Part shown: piece after piece, positions 16,891 through 25,112 of the stretch | Layout of the letters: every line of letters starts with the position of its first letter | Numbering within the stretch: position 1 is the stretch's first letter | NCBI GenBank assembly: GCA_027485365.1 | Contig: JAIXRD010000258.1 | Location: 1-38,757 of the forward strand | Source of the DNA: Cryomorphaceae bacterium | GTDB taxonomy: Bacteria; Bacteroidota; Bacteroidia; Flavobacteriales_D; Crocinitomicaceae | Length of the DNA stretch: 38,757 nucleotides | Reading direction: 5' to 3' | Notes under the pieces: model-generated | Seen by the model: the letters and a program-made list of their open reading frames with translations, nothing else | What the model was told of the DNA's origin: nothing | Database searches by the model: none | Program-made: the position numbers and the translations under genes

Positions 16891-17579
16891 GCCTTGCAGT
16901 GCGTTAAAATGGATTCAAACAGAGCTAATCCATCACGGTTGTTTAATGTGGCGTCTGCAGCGCGTTCCGGGTGAGGCATCATTCCAAATACATTTTTTGA
17001 TTTGTTTGTGATCCCGGCAATATTTAATAGCGATCCGTTGGGATTGTTCTCGGGGTCAATCTTTCCATCAACCCGACAGTATTGAAATAGGATTTGTTCA
17101 TTGTCCTGTAATTGCGCAATCGTTTCATCGGAAGCATAAAATCGACCTTCACCGTGTGCGATGGGAATTTTATAAACATCCTCCATGGACAGTCCAGCTG
17201 TGATTGGGGTCTTCGATGATGCGGGTCTTATGTAGACATTCTTACAGATAAACTTTCGATCGGTATTATGTAGTAATGCTCCAGGTAACAATCCACTTTC
17301 GGTTAAGATTTGAAATCCATTACATACACCAAGTACATAACCACCTTGGTTTGCGTGTTTAATTACCTCAGTCATAATGGGCGAGAATTTGGCAATAGCA
17401 CCAGATCTTAAGTAATCCCCATAGGAAAATCCACCCGGTAGGACGACCATTTCAACACCTTTTAAATCCGTGTCTTTATGCCAAAGAGAAACAACTTCCT
17501 GCTTCAATAAGTCACCTAGCACATAAATCATATCTTGGTCGCAATTCGAACCGGGAAATGTGACTACACCAAACTTCAT
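16887..17579 (-). CDS. purQ: Phosphoribosylformylglycinamidine synthase, glutaminase subunit
   Basis: A 230-residue PurQ, the class I glutamine amidotransferase subunit that supplies ammonia to PurL for FGAM synthesis. It has FPGSNCDQDM at the N-terminus, LPGGFSYGDYLRSGAIA, nucleophile C86 in VLGVCNGFQIL, and catalytic His/Glu in MMPHPERA. Separate PurL and PurS are implied but not in the window. It is preceded by a TACCTTTG element at 17597-17604, so it likely starts the purQ-purD transcript. Confidence 0.96.
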   Translation of the reverse strand: MKFGVVTFPGSNCDQDMIYVLGDLLKQEVVSLWHKDTDLKGVEMVVLPGGFSYGDYLRSGAIAKFSPIMTEVIKHANQGGYVLGVCNGFQILTESGLLPGALLHNTDRKFICKNVYIRPASSKTPITAGLSMEDVYKIPIAHGEGRFYASDETIAQLQDNEQILFQYCRVDGKIDPENNPNGSLLNIAGITNKSKNVFGMMPHPERAADATLNNRDGLALFESILTHCKA

Positions 17580-17596
17580 ATCCTTAAATTAGGTTA

Positions 17597-17604
17597 CAAA
17601 GGTA
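17597..17604 (-). promoter_or_regulatory. -7 promoter element of purQ
   Basis: On the minus strand this reads TACCTTTG, an exact TAnnTTTG match, ending 17 bases before the purQ ATG. The -33 region has no obvious TTTG at 18-19 bases. No purine riboswitch-like structure fits in the short leader. Confidence 0.5.
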
Positions 17605-17611
17605 TTAATTC

Positions 17612-18589
17612 TTACTGAAGCTGATTAAGAAAAGTAAACTTAAGCAGGCCAAAGAGCAAGAAAATATAAAAAAGTAAAGAGGACGCAAACATCAGTCGTT
17701 TTGATAAGAGCGGATAGGTGAAAAGGATACTCAGGGGAATGATAAAATATTCAATTTTTATGGCGGGTTCAGCAAGGAAAACACAGAAAGCCAAGGCGGA
17801 GAAGATCCCGATTCCGAGCGTATTTATAAGTTGAAGCTCCTTCTTAACTCGATTCCCGGCAGTAGATAATTTCGGGACTATGCCAAATAAACTAATCACA
17901 AAAACACTAATGAGTATGGCCGTGTTAATGGCGTGATTAAGGGTGAAATTTCGAATGAAATCATTCCAATCAAACGAGTAATACGGGTAAGAAAAGCCGA
18001 ATAAATATGACCTGCTAATTAGGTATAAGAACGGAACCAAACACCCCAACATGTAAAAATAGAATTCGCGAATAAGAAAGGGTCGAAATATTAAATAAAG
18101 TAGAACGCCAAAAGGAATGAGTGTAATTAAGGGTGGATATACTGTTGCTGCTATCCCAATAAAAAACCCAGCATTAAAAATTCGTGCCGCGCCATCTTTG
18201 TTTTGGTTTAATTGTAAGAATTGATAGAGCCCAAGAATAATCATGGTAGATGCCAAATGTAACCCATTGAACTGATAAAAATTCATTGAAATGGCAGATA
18301 GTACCACGAAATTTAGCGCGGGTAAATAGGTGTTTTTTTCATTTAATTCTGAAGAATTGAAGGTGAAGTTTAACAGGACGGAATTGAGTAAAACCCAACA
18401 TCCAGAAATGATTTCATATCCCAGATTCGTATTTCCCTGCTTGATGGTAAGGTTACCCCACCAACCAAAATCAATATCTAGCGGTCCACTTGGTGAAACA
18501 CTGAGGTGATAAGCAATATGAAACCCAAGCACAACAAATGGGAGGAAAAACAGCACCAAGGGTCGATTATCTCCAAAAAATCGAATCAT
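17612..18589 (-). CDS. Polytopic membrane protein, DUF6427-like
   Basis: A 325-residue integral membrane protein with about eight to ten hydrophobic helices spread across the length (for example LVLFFLPFVVLGFHI, AIYPPLITLIPFGVLLYLIF-type and TAILISVFVISLFGIV segments). The opening MIRFFGDNRPLVLFFLPF and its position next to purine genes resemble DUF6427 proteins of Flavobacteriales; this family name is from memory and is less certain than the membrane topology. Function unknown. It diverges from the dksA-like gene and precedes purQ by 32 bases. Confidence 0.7.
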   Translation of the reverse strand: MIRFFGDNRPLVLFFLPFVVLGFHIAYHLSVSPSGPLDIDFGWWGNLTIKQGNTNLGYEIISGCWVLLNSVLLNFTFNSSELNEKNTYLPALNFVVLSAISMNFYQFNGLHLASTMIILGLYQFLQLNQNKDGAARIFNAGFFIGIAATVYPPLITLIPFGVLLYLIFRPFLIREFYFYMLGCLVPFLYLISRSYLFGFSYPYYSFDWNDFIRNFTLNHAINTAILISVFVISLFGIVPKLSTAGNRVKKELQLINTLGIGIFSALAFCVFLAEPAIKIEYFIIPLSILFTYPLLSKRLMFASSLLFYIFLLFGLLKFTFLNQLQ

Positions 18590-18668
18590 AAGACGAAATT
18601 AATCATTTCTTGTTGAACCTTTTATTTTAACTTTATAAGTTTCTCCACATAGAAATTGAATAAAATTA

Positions 18669-18676
18669 TATATTTG
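18669..18676 (+). promoter_or_regulatory. -7 promoter element of dksA-like gene
   Basis: TATATTTG fits TAnnTTTG and ends 21 bases before the ATG at 18698. It lies in the 108-bp divergent region shared with the DUF6427-like gene. A -33 partner at standard spacing was not identified. Confidence 0.5.
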
Positions 18677-18697
18677 TTACCTTTCAAAATAAGCGCT

Positions 18698-19084
18698 ATG
18701 TCAAACCTAAAAACAAGATATTCTGATGCAGAGCTCGACGAGTTTAAAGCATTAATCAATAAGAAATTAGAGGAAGCTCAAGTCGATTTTAATTTACTGA
18801 AAGGCTCACTTTCTCACAACGATGACCATGGTACGGATGATACGGGTAGAACCTTTAACATGATGGAAGATGGTTCGGAGACTTTGTCAAGGGAAGAAGT
18901 TGCTCAATTGGCTGCTCGTCAAGAGAAATTCATTCAGAGTTTACAGGCTGCTTTGGTCCGAATTCAAAATAAAACCTACGGCATTTGCCGAGTTTCTGGG
19001 CAGTTAATTCCGAAGGAGCGTTTACGCCTTGTTCCGCATGCTACCATGAGTATAGATGCTAAAAACGCACAAAAGAATTCGTGA
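18698..19084 (+). CDS. TraR/DksA-family protein with degenerate zinc finger
   Basis: A 128-residue protein of the TraR/DksA superfamily: an N-terminal helical hairpin (residues of about 8-90) and the C-terminal family tail TYGICRVSGQLIPKERLRLVPHAT. Only one cysteine, C97, remains of the four zinc ligands, a condition common in Bacteroidota members of this family, so the fold must be held without a C4 zinc site. It may bind the RNA polymerase secondary channel as DksA does, though this is not shown. The ATG at 18698 was chosen because it follows a -7 element and starts the family homology. Its TGA overlaps the GTG start of lspA. Confidence 0.88.
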   Translation: MSNLKTRYSDAELDEFKALINKKLEEAQVDFNLLKGSLSHNDDHGTDDTGRTFNMMEDGSETLSREEVAQLAARQEKFIQSLQAALVRIQNKTYGICRVSGQLIPKERLRLVPHATMSIDAKNAQKNS

Positions 19085-19749
19085 GTAGAAAATATTGGGC
19101 GGTTGTAGGAATTTTGGTGATCTTATTAGCAATAGATCAGTGGGTAAAGATTTACATTAAATCAAATTTTTCCCCGAACGAAACACACTATGTTTTTGGG
19201 AATTGGTTTGCCTTACATTACATCGAAAATCAAGGAATGGCCTTCGGTACAACACTTGGCGGTTCGATCTATGGTAAATTAGCCTTGAGTGTTTTTAGAA
19301 TCGTTGCGATTGCCGGAATTGCCTATTACATTTGGAGGGAAGTTAAGAAACACATCGCTTGGCCTCAGTTGATTGCCTTAACGATGATCTTAGCGGGTGC
19401 AACTGGCAATTTAATTGATTCGATGTGCTATGATTTTATTTTCCCCTTCAATCCGTGCGATAGTTTTAATCAATTAGAAGGCTCCGGAATTAAAATGGAT
19501 TGTGATCAATACGGGATTTCATTTCCCGTAGAGGTTAGAAACAGAGGGTTTTTATTTGGAAATGTAGTGGATATGTTTCAGTTTGATGCCTATTGGCCCA
19601 CATGGATGCCATGGTTGGGGGATAAACCGGTTTTTCCTGCCATTTGGAATGTAGCGGATTCTTGTATTTCAATTGGAGTTGGTTTAATGATTCTATTCAA
19701 TCGAAAAAGCTTATTTTCTTTCAAGAAATCCTCCCAATCGGAAGCCTAG
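19081..19749 (+). CDS. lspA: Lipoprotein signal peptidase (signal peptidase II)
   Basis: A 222-residue LspA, the inner-membrane aspartyl peptidase that cleaves prolipoprotein signal peptides. Four membrane helices are visible. The catalytic aspartates are D113 in AGATGNLID and D193 in NVADSCISIG; the upstream motif HYIENQGMAFG is conserved. A roughly 45-residue insertion with acidic and aromatic content follows the first catalytic motif, a Bacteroidota trait that makes it longer than the 160-170 residues usual elsewhere. The start is GTG overlapping the dksA-like stop (GTGA), indicating coupling. It serves lipoproteins such as those encoded at 2466 and 22469. Confidence 0.95.
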   Translation: MSRKYWAVVGILVILLAIDQWVKIYIKSNFSPNETHYVFGNWFALHYIENQGMAFGTTLGGSIYGKLALSVFRIVAIAGIAYYIWREVKKHIAWPQLIALTMILAGATGNLIDSMCYDFIFPFNPCDSFNQLEGSGIKMDCDQYGISFPVEVRNRGFLFGNVVDMFQFDAYWPTWMPWLGDKPVFPAIWNVADSCISIGVGLMILFNRKSLFSFKKSSQSEA

Positions 19750-22199
19750 AAATTCCACTTCATATTTCGATCATCTAACAAGGCAAAGGACACCTTATAG
19801 TTGAAATTAAGCATTGTTTTGTTGCCGTCCGACGCGCAACCGTAGATTCCAATTCGTAACCTTCTTCGAGATAGTTTAAAGCTTCGTTCGAGTCCTGCGA
19901 GTAATTCGTAATGTTGATACTTATGTTCCTGAACATACATGGCCCCACCCCCAATTACTAAACCAATGCGCGTTTTCTTCATGAACGGGATTTTATTTAA
20001 TAGGGCCCCATTGTCGTGATGAACAAAATGTGCCTCATGTACCCAGCTTTTTGTAGGAAGCGTTGTATCTAAGCCTTGAAATGAATACAAGGGATTGGAA
20101 AACCATATCGGATCGGATCTGCGCTGATACCTCAAATCCGGCTCTCGAACATCCTTCATGCTAAGAAATGTTCCCGTATTCAGACGATAGCTGGTATTGC
20201 CCAATAATCCTAATTTGAAATTCTGCTCAATGGCAAAACTTATATAATCATAATTAATATCGCTCCCAAAAAGTCCCGATACTCCTTTTTTGTAATAAAT
20301 ACTAAAGGTGGGCCATGCCGAACCAAGAACGACTTTTCTGTACGGTTCACGCATATAACGTTGCCCAGGAACATACGATAAATCCAAAGAAACGATAGAG
20401 GCTTGATACGGGTCAAAGGCCATCGCACTGTCGTTTGGAATAAAATCGTCCGCAATTTCCAAGAATTTGAAATCTTTTAAACTTCGGCGTTCAGCTAGAT
20501 TAATGTTTGCGCCCGCGTAGAGGCCATTCACCAATTCATAGTTAAGTCCAATATTTAATTGTGTTGCCTCAATAAAATTATTCCTGCGATAAATTTGAGT
20601 AATCGCATCAAACCCTCGGATTACATCGAATTCATGACTGAGTGAAGCGGAAATATCGCCTTGATGAAAGGGGTCGAAGCGGTAGCGATTCCATATTACA
20701 CCCTTGGGGTCACGGTTCAGAAAACCATAGGAGATTCGGGTGAAAAAATCATAGGTGCGTTGGTTTTCCCATTTTTTAAAGTATCCAAAATTTGGAGCAA
20801 CACGGGGCCCACCAATTCCGATGGGTTGTACCATGGTTGCTAAAGAACCGAACGATAATTGCTGCCGCTTTACCCGATTTCGGTGATCTACGCCAAACCA
20901 TAAAATTTTTAATGCTGTGATTTTATTAAATACGGCATCCACTGAATCTAAGTATTCCTTTTTGCTGTGCGCTTCTTCAATGCTATCCTTTACATAAATA
21001 AAACGTTTTTCTTCATCACTTAATCCGATGGCTCGAGTTTGCCCCCAAAATGTACTGTCTTTTTCATACGCCGTTTGTTCGGTAATTGCGACTTCGGTAT
21101 TGAAAAACTTTGGTGAAAAATTCGGGTTAAAATTGTACTTAGAGTATAAAGCGACGGTGCTTGCATTGGATGTTTCAGATTTATATTTCACCCCGTAGGT
21201 AAGGATTTGTTTCGTTAGAACACATAGGCTATCGCCTGGATGATCAAATTCTTGATCGACCTGAAACCGATCGTAAATTAAAAGATTTCCCTTATTCATG
21301 GTGAGGGACAATTTTTGTACGAGCCATACGCTGTCAATTACCCAAATGTAACCTTCAAGGGTTGTGGTTGCTGTATTTCTTGGAATAATTTTAATTCGAG
21401 AAATCATTCGCCCATTTTCTTCATATTTTTCTTCCAATCGATACTTGTAGGAAAGAATCCCCGGTATTGAAATCGGAGAACTGATCGGCGTTTGATGAAG
21501 GTCATCTAAATGAAGTAAATTTTCAAAAAAGTTGAAATTACTTTTCACCGTGGTAGTATAGTACAAGTTTTGGGCGTTGCCATATAAATCATAGGCATTT
21601 CGGATTTCTTTGACCTTGTTTGGTGGGGCATAAGAACGATTCATTTGAACTTCAACTAAGTTCATTCGGTTGCTTATCGTGTCTTTTGGCGCCTCAAATG
21701 TTGGCTCTTCATTTTCCTCTTTTTCTTTTTCTTTCTGTTTTGGAAAATCCAGTTTTTCACTTGCCTTGATATAAACATCCACCGTATGTGGATAGTTCCA
21801 TGGATTGATTGAATCCCTTTTATTAACCACTTTCAACATGATCTCTCTTCCCGGATTTGACTTTTTTGTGGAAACAACTACATCTTCTACTTCCTTAACA
21901 TTTGGGGGGAAGAGTTTATAGGTTTTTATTACATCCACATCCCGCATTCCTAGATAGTATTCCCTGTCTTCATAACCAGTCGCTGTAATTACTAGGTAAT
22001 ATTCTCCGGGCATTAAGCCCATTTCAAAGTACCCAGCCACATCACATACCGTACGCAATGAAGGGTCATTTTTTACATAAAGTTTAGCGTAGGGTATGGG
22101 TTGCTGCTTTTCATCAACAACCGTTCCTTTCAAAAATTGCTGACTTAGGCCCGAAAACCCAAAAAATAAAACAAGATGGAGGAAAGGAATACGCACCAT
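19746..22199 (-). CDS. DUF5686 protein with carboxypeptidase-regulatory-like domain
   Basis: An 817-residue outer-membrane protein. From the ATG at 22199 it has a signal peptide (MVRIPFLHLVLFFGFSGLSQ), a CarboxypepD_reg-like beta-sandwich at about 20-105 (LKGTVVDEKQQPIPYAKLYV, then GYFEMGLMPGEYYLVITATGYE), and a long DUF5686 region rich in beta strands ending in a barrel-like FNYKVSFALLDDRNMKWNF. A charged E/K segment lies near 160. The domain pair is typical of Bacteroidota envelope proteins of unknown function. A TTG start four codons upstream was rejected. It is the last gene of the coaX-lptC cluster, and its stop overlaps that of convergent lspA by four bases. Confidence 0.9.
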   Translation of the reverse strand: MVRIPFLHLVLFFGFSGLSQQFLKGTVVDEKQQPIPYAKLYVKNDPSLRTVCDVAGYFEMGLMPGEYYLVITATGYEDREYYLGMRDVDVIKTYKLFPPNVKEVEDVVVSTKKSNPGREIMLKVVNKRDSINPWNYPHTVDVYIKASEKLDFPKQKEKEKEENEEPTFEAPKDTISNRMNLVEVQMNRSYAPPNKVKEIRNAYDLYGNAQNLYYTTTVKSNFNFFENLLHLDDLHQTPISSPISIPGILSYKYRLEEKYEENGRMISRIKIIPRNTATTTLEGYIWVIDSVWLVQKLSLTMNKGNLLIYDRFQVDQEFDHPGDSLCVLTKQILTYGVKYKSETSNASTVALYSKYNFNPNFSPKFFNTEVAITEQTAYEKDSTFWGQTRAIGLSDEEKRFIYVKDSIEEAHSKKEYLDSVDAVFNKITALKILWFGVDHRNRVKRQQLSFGSLATMVQPIGIGGPRVAPNFGYFKKWENQRTYDFFTRISYGFLNRDPKGVIWNRYRFDPFHQGDISASLSHEFDVIRGFDAITQIYRRNNFIEATQLNIGLNYELVNGLYAGANINLAERRSLKDFKFLEIADDFIPNDSAMAFDPYQASIVSLDLSYVPGQRYMREPYRKVVLGSAWPTFSIYYKKGVSGLFGSDINYDYISFAIEQNFKLGLLGNTSYRLNTGTFLSMKDVREPDLRYQRRSDPIWFSNPLYSFQGLDTTLPTKSWVHEAHFVHHDNGALLNKIPFMKKTRIGLVIGGGAMYVQEHKYQHYELLAGLERSFKLSRRRLRIGIYGCASDGNKTMLNFNYKVSFALLDDRNMKWNF

Positions 22200-22227
22200 G
22201 TATATAGACAATCAACTAAGTGATTTG

Positions 22228-22458
22228 TTACAAATTATCTTGTTTCTTTTGTTGCTCATTTAAAAACGCTTCATGCTTCGCCATACGAGCCATCATCCAT
22301 TTCTTCATGAAATACATACCAGCAGCAACCAGGGTAAAAACATAATACCCACCCCACCGATCAAACCCTTGTGTGAATCCATTGTAAGTCACTACAATAA
22401 AGCTAATGACTGCTACTGCAATCCAAAAATAGCCCATAATCAAATTATACGTTTTCAT
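22228..22458 (-). CDS. Small two-helix membrane protein
   Basis: A 76-residue protein with two hydrophobic segments, about residues 7-23 (IMGYFWIAVAVISFIVV) and 37-52 (VFTLVAAGMYFMKKW), and a charged tail ending NEQQKKQDNL. An in-frame TTG at 22491 would extend it into lptC; the ATG at 22458, ten bases after the lptC stop, is more plausible. Proteins of this size and topology are often found next to lptC in Flavobacteriales, but I know of no assigned function. It is likely co-transcribed with lptC. Confidence 0.75.
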   Translation of the reverse strand: MKTYNLIMGYFWIAVAVISFIVVTYNGFTQGFDRWGGYYVFTLVAAGMYFMKKWMMARMAKHEAFLNEQQKKQDNL

Positions 22459-22468
22459 GTATTTGGTA

Positions 22469-23017
22469 TTAAAGTTCTTCTTCTTTTTCAATCACCACAT
22501 TCCCTTGTGGTTTTAGTATTTCGTACCGACTAAAATCTTGTTTCGTTTTTAATCCTTCACCCATAAACCTACCTTTTGGTGAGAAAATATATACCCGCTT
22601 TGGCGTGAATATCATGCTGTCTTTTTGCTGCCAATAGAGCACCTCGGTTTTTAAGGTTTGTTTCTTTTTATAATTGTAAAGACGAACAGAATCCTTTACC
22701 ATCAGTTGATTCTTAGAGTGGTTAATCTTCCCGTATTTTGCCGTTAGCGTAGAAATTATCTCTCCATTTTTTCCATAAAAATTAACGCGAAGGCTATCTC
22801 TAAGGTGCGTAATATGTTCAGGCGAACGATAGGTTTCTGCAAAACCTGCACGAAGCGCTACTCGAGCAAACCCGGAGTCGCTATATACCATGCTAAAGTC
22901 TACAATTACTTCATCGGGGGATTTTGGATTAAAACTAACCCGTTGTACGTCATCCATATTGTTTTCACAAGATAACAAAAATAGGAGGGTGTTTAAAAGT
23001 AAAAATATGCGGAACAT
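22469..23017 (-). CDS. lptC: LPS export periplasmic protein LptC
   Basis: A 182-residue LptC-family protein. It starts with a lipoprotein signal (lipobox LLSC, cysteine at residue 17), as is usual in Bacteroidota, instead of the membrane helix of the E. coli protein. The body matches the LptC beta-jelly roll: MVYSDSGFARVALRAGFAE, RVNFYGKNGEIISTLTAKYG, LMVKDSVRLYN and TEVLYWQQKDSMIFTPKRVYI. LptC passes lipopolysaccharide from the LptBFG transporter to the periplasmic bridge. It starts directly after the stop of the barrel gene with no gap. Other lpt genes are not in the window. Confidence 0.9.
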   Translation of the reverse strand: MFRIFLLLNTLLFLLSCENNMDDVQRVSFNPKSPDEVIVDFSMVYSDSGFARVALRAGFAETYRSPEHITHLRDSLRVNFYGKNGEIISTLTAKYGKINHSKNQLMVKDSVRLYNYKKKQTLKTEVLYWQQKDSMIFTPKRVYIFSPKGRFMGEGLKTKQDFSRYEILKPQGNVVIEKEEEL

Positions 23018-24385
23018 TTAGTCCATTTTACGTTTTCTGAACCAACGTTCAAAGCTTGCCGGCGATAGCGTGGCATTCAACTGAAAGGCAACGAAGTTCT
23101 CTTGTAAACTGTTCGTGGTGAATGTACCGCGTTGACCCAATGTACACGAAAAGTTGATGGATGAGAATGATTGCTGCGCTAAGATTGGAATCCCTAAACC
23201 AACCGTAATTCCTTGTTCCTTAAATGCATTGTAGCTTGCATCTCGATAAGGTAAATTGCCGTAATAGGCCCCCAAACGATACGTGAATTTGTTAAAAAAG
23301 CCCAGCGTTGCGATATTCTCATATAAAAATCGTTCGGGTCTAAATTCTATACCCACAGCATAGCGTTGAGCGGGTATGGATTGCGAAGCCATTGAATCAT
23401 AGCTCGTGCCATCGAATGCATAGGTATACGCCTCATTACGCTGATATTGCAAGGCAAGCGTAATTTCTGGGTGTAGCGTTTTAGTTTTTACTTTTCGGGG
23501 GTTAAGTCCAATGCGGTATGCCGCACCAAGCGCAATGGATTGTCCCTGGCGTACAGATCCCGAATATGAATTGGAAAATAAGGTGTCGTATCCGCTGGGT
23601 GCATTTAAGTTAGACGCACTGTAGAAGGAACGTTCTAATTCACTCTTTAAGGCGAGGCTGGGTTTGTACGTGATACCCATTCTAACATCACCTTTTGAAC
23701 CAATGCGTTGATAAAAAGCAGCTCCTAAATCAACACTTAGTGCATTTACTGTTATTAATTCTTCGAAGATTCCGCCGGACGCGTTGGTACCTTGGATTAA
23801 TTGACTGATTCGTTGGTTTTTAACCGTGCCAAAATTATACCCCATTTGGGTTCCAAAGGCAAGATAGGTTCCTTTTCTTACGATGGGGGCATATGTGCCA
23901 CCGATAAAAACTTGATTGATGTAGCCGCCTCCTTGGTATGTATTTCGGATAGAATCCAATCCTGTAAAAACTTTTTCACTTAAATAGTATCCTTTTGCAG
24001 AAAGCGGTTTTAGACCAAAGGCCATTCCAAAATGCTTTTTAAGTCTAAAGCCGAGGGCAATATGGGTTAGATTACCGTTGGGCCTAATGTCTTTATCACC
24101 GGATTGATCATAAAAGGAAATGCGCTGACTAACACCAATAGAATACAAGGTATTTCCTTTGCTCAAGGACGCATAGGACGCAGGGTTTAAGTAATTTAAC
24201 TGACCGGAGTCTAAGAACGGGGTGAAAATATTACCCATTCCTGAATAAATTCCATGATCGTTTAATTGATGATCCCCGATACCGTAGGAGGTGAGTGGGT
24301 GAGAAGTTAATTGTTGACCAAAAGAAAATGTAGCGTTTAAACTAATGCAAAGTATCAGAAGAATGTTGATGTAGATATAACGCAT
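23018..24385 (-). CDS. Outer-membrane beta-barrel protein
   Basis: A 455-residue protein with a signal peptide (residues 1-24, ending TFSFGQ) and many glycine-rich amphipathic strands: NTLYSIGVSQRISFYD, HIALGFRLKKHFGMAFGLKP, GTYLAFGTQMGYNFG and QSIALGAAYRIGL. The FGLKPLSAKGYY and YLNPASYA motifs recall FadL/OmpP1-like barrels, but no specific family is assigned. Its start lies inside the coaX gene, overlapping it by 44 bases, and lptC follows immediately. Position in a coaX-lptC operon suggests a role in the outer membrane, perhaps lipid or hydrophobe transport. Confidence 0.8.
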   Translation of the reverse strand: MRYIYINILLILCISLNATFSFGQQLTSHPLTSYGIGDHQLNDHGIYSGMGNIFTPFLDSGQLNYLNPASYASLSKGNTLYSIGVSQRISFYDQSGDKDIRPNGNLTHIALGFRLKKHFGMAFGLKPLSAKGYYLSEKVFTGLDSIRNTYQGGGYINQVFIGGTYAPIVRKGTYLAFGTQMGYNFGTVKNQRISQLIQGTNASGGIFEELITVNALSVDLGAAFYQRIGSKGDVRMGITYKPSLALKSELERSFYSASNLNAPSGYDTLFSNSYSGSVRQGQSIALGAAYRIGLNPRKVKTKTLHPEITLALQYQRNEAYTYAFDGTSYDSMASQSIPAQRYAVGIEFRPERFLYENIATLGFFNKFTYRLGAYYGNLPYRDASYNAFKEQGITVGLGIPILAQQSFSSINFSCTLGQRGTFTTNSLQENFVAFQLNATLSPASFERWFRKRKMD

Positions 24386-25076
24386 AAATCCCTTTTAGGG
24401 TTAGATTTTCGTCCACAAAGATGTCATTTTTTTGTCCCAAATCAAAATAATGTGCGTCGCCACCGGTGAGATAAATGATTAAATCCTCATAACGATTGTT
24501 AAATTCTTCAATTCGCCAGTTAATTTCCGCTTTTACACTTCCCATCACACCACTGTGTATGCTTCCTTCAGTATTCGTTCCGATGACATTCCAAGCATTA
24601 GTTGGATTTAATAAAGGGAGTTGTGAGGTATGTTCATGTAAACTATGGTATCGTAAGGAAATGCCCGGCGATATGGATCCGCCATGATAGGTCCCCAAGG
24701 CGTCGATGAAATCGAATTTAATGCAAGTTCCGGCATCAATTACCAAGATGTTTCGGGAGGGGTGATGCTGATGCACAGCGGCTATGTTGCACAAGCGATC
24801 AATTCCCAGGGTGTTTGGAGTTTTGTAGGCATTGGAGAAGGGAAGGGCATTCATGTTAGATACCGTATAAACTTGGCATCCAAGGGCAATTAAGTCCTGT
24901 TGAAGTTGAAGTTCACCTACATTCGCTATAACCACTATATCCTCAGAGCTAAGGTGTTTTCCTAGGGAAGCACGTTCATGAAATCGATTGGTTTGCACCA
25001 GCTGATTGCCTATGAAAGCACCCAGTTTAATGTGTGTGTTGCCACCATCTAGAACAAAAACCTTGGTTGATTGCAT
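24342..25076 (-). CDS. coaX: Type III pantothenate kinase
   Basis: A 244-residue CoaX, which phosphorylates pantothenate as the first step of CoA synthesis and needs a monovalent cation. Motifs are VLDGGNTHIKLG (the P-loop-like phosphate site), KTPNTLGIDRLCNI, LVIDAGTCIKFDFID and GGSISPGISLRYHSL with the catalytic aspartate near residue 117, plus LTGGDAHYF. Its last 44 bases overlap the following barrel gene in another frame. A TACCTTTG element four bases upstream of the ATG suggests a leaderless transcript and makes coaX the head of the operon running down to the DUF5686 gene. Confidence 0.96.
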   Translation of the reverse strand: MQSTKVFVLDGGNTHIKLGAFIGNQLVQTNRFHERASLGKHLSSEDIVVIANVGELQLQQDLIALGCQVYTVSNMNALPFSNAYKTPNTLGIDRLCNIAAVHQHHPSRNILVIDAGTCIKFDFIDALGTYHGGSISPGISLRYHSLHEHTSQLPLLNPTNAWNVIGTNTEGSIHSGVMGSVKAEINWRIEEFNNRYEDLIIYLTGGDAHYFDLGQKNDIFVDENLTLKGIYALYLHQHSSDTLH

Positions 25077-25080
25077 GAAT

Positions 25081-25088
25081 CAAAGGTA
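25081..25088 (-). promoter_or_regulatory. -7 promoter element of coaX
   Basis: The minus strand reads TACCTTTG followed by four bases and then the coaX ATG. This leaves no room for a Shine-Dalgarno site, so the transcript is probably leaderless. Confidence 0.5.
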
Positions 25089-25112
25089 GGAAATCACATT
25101 GATAACAGACCT

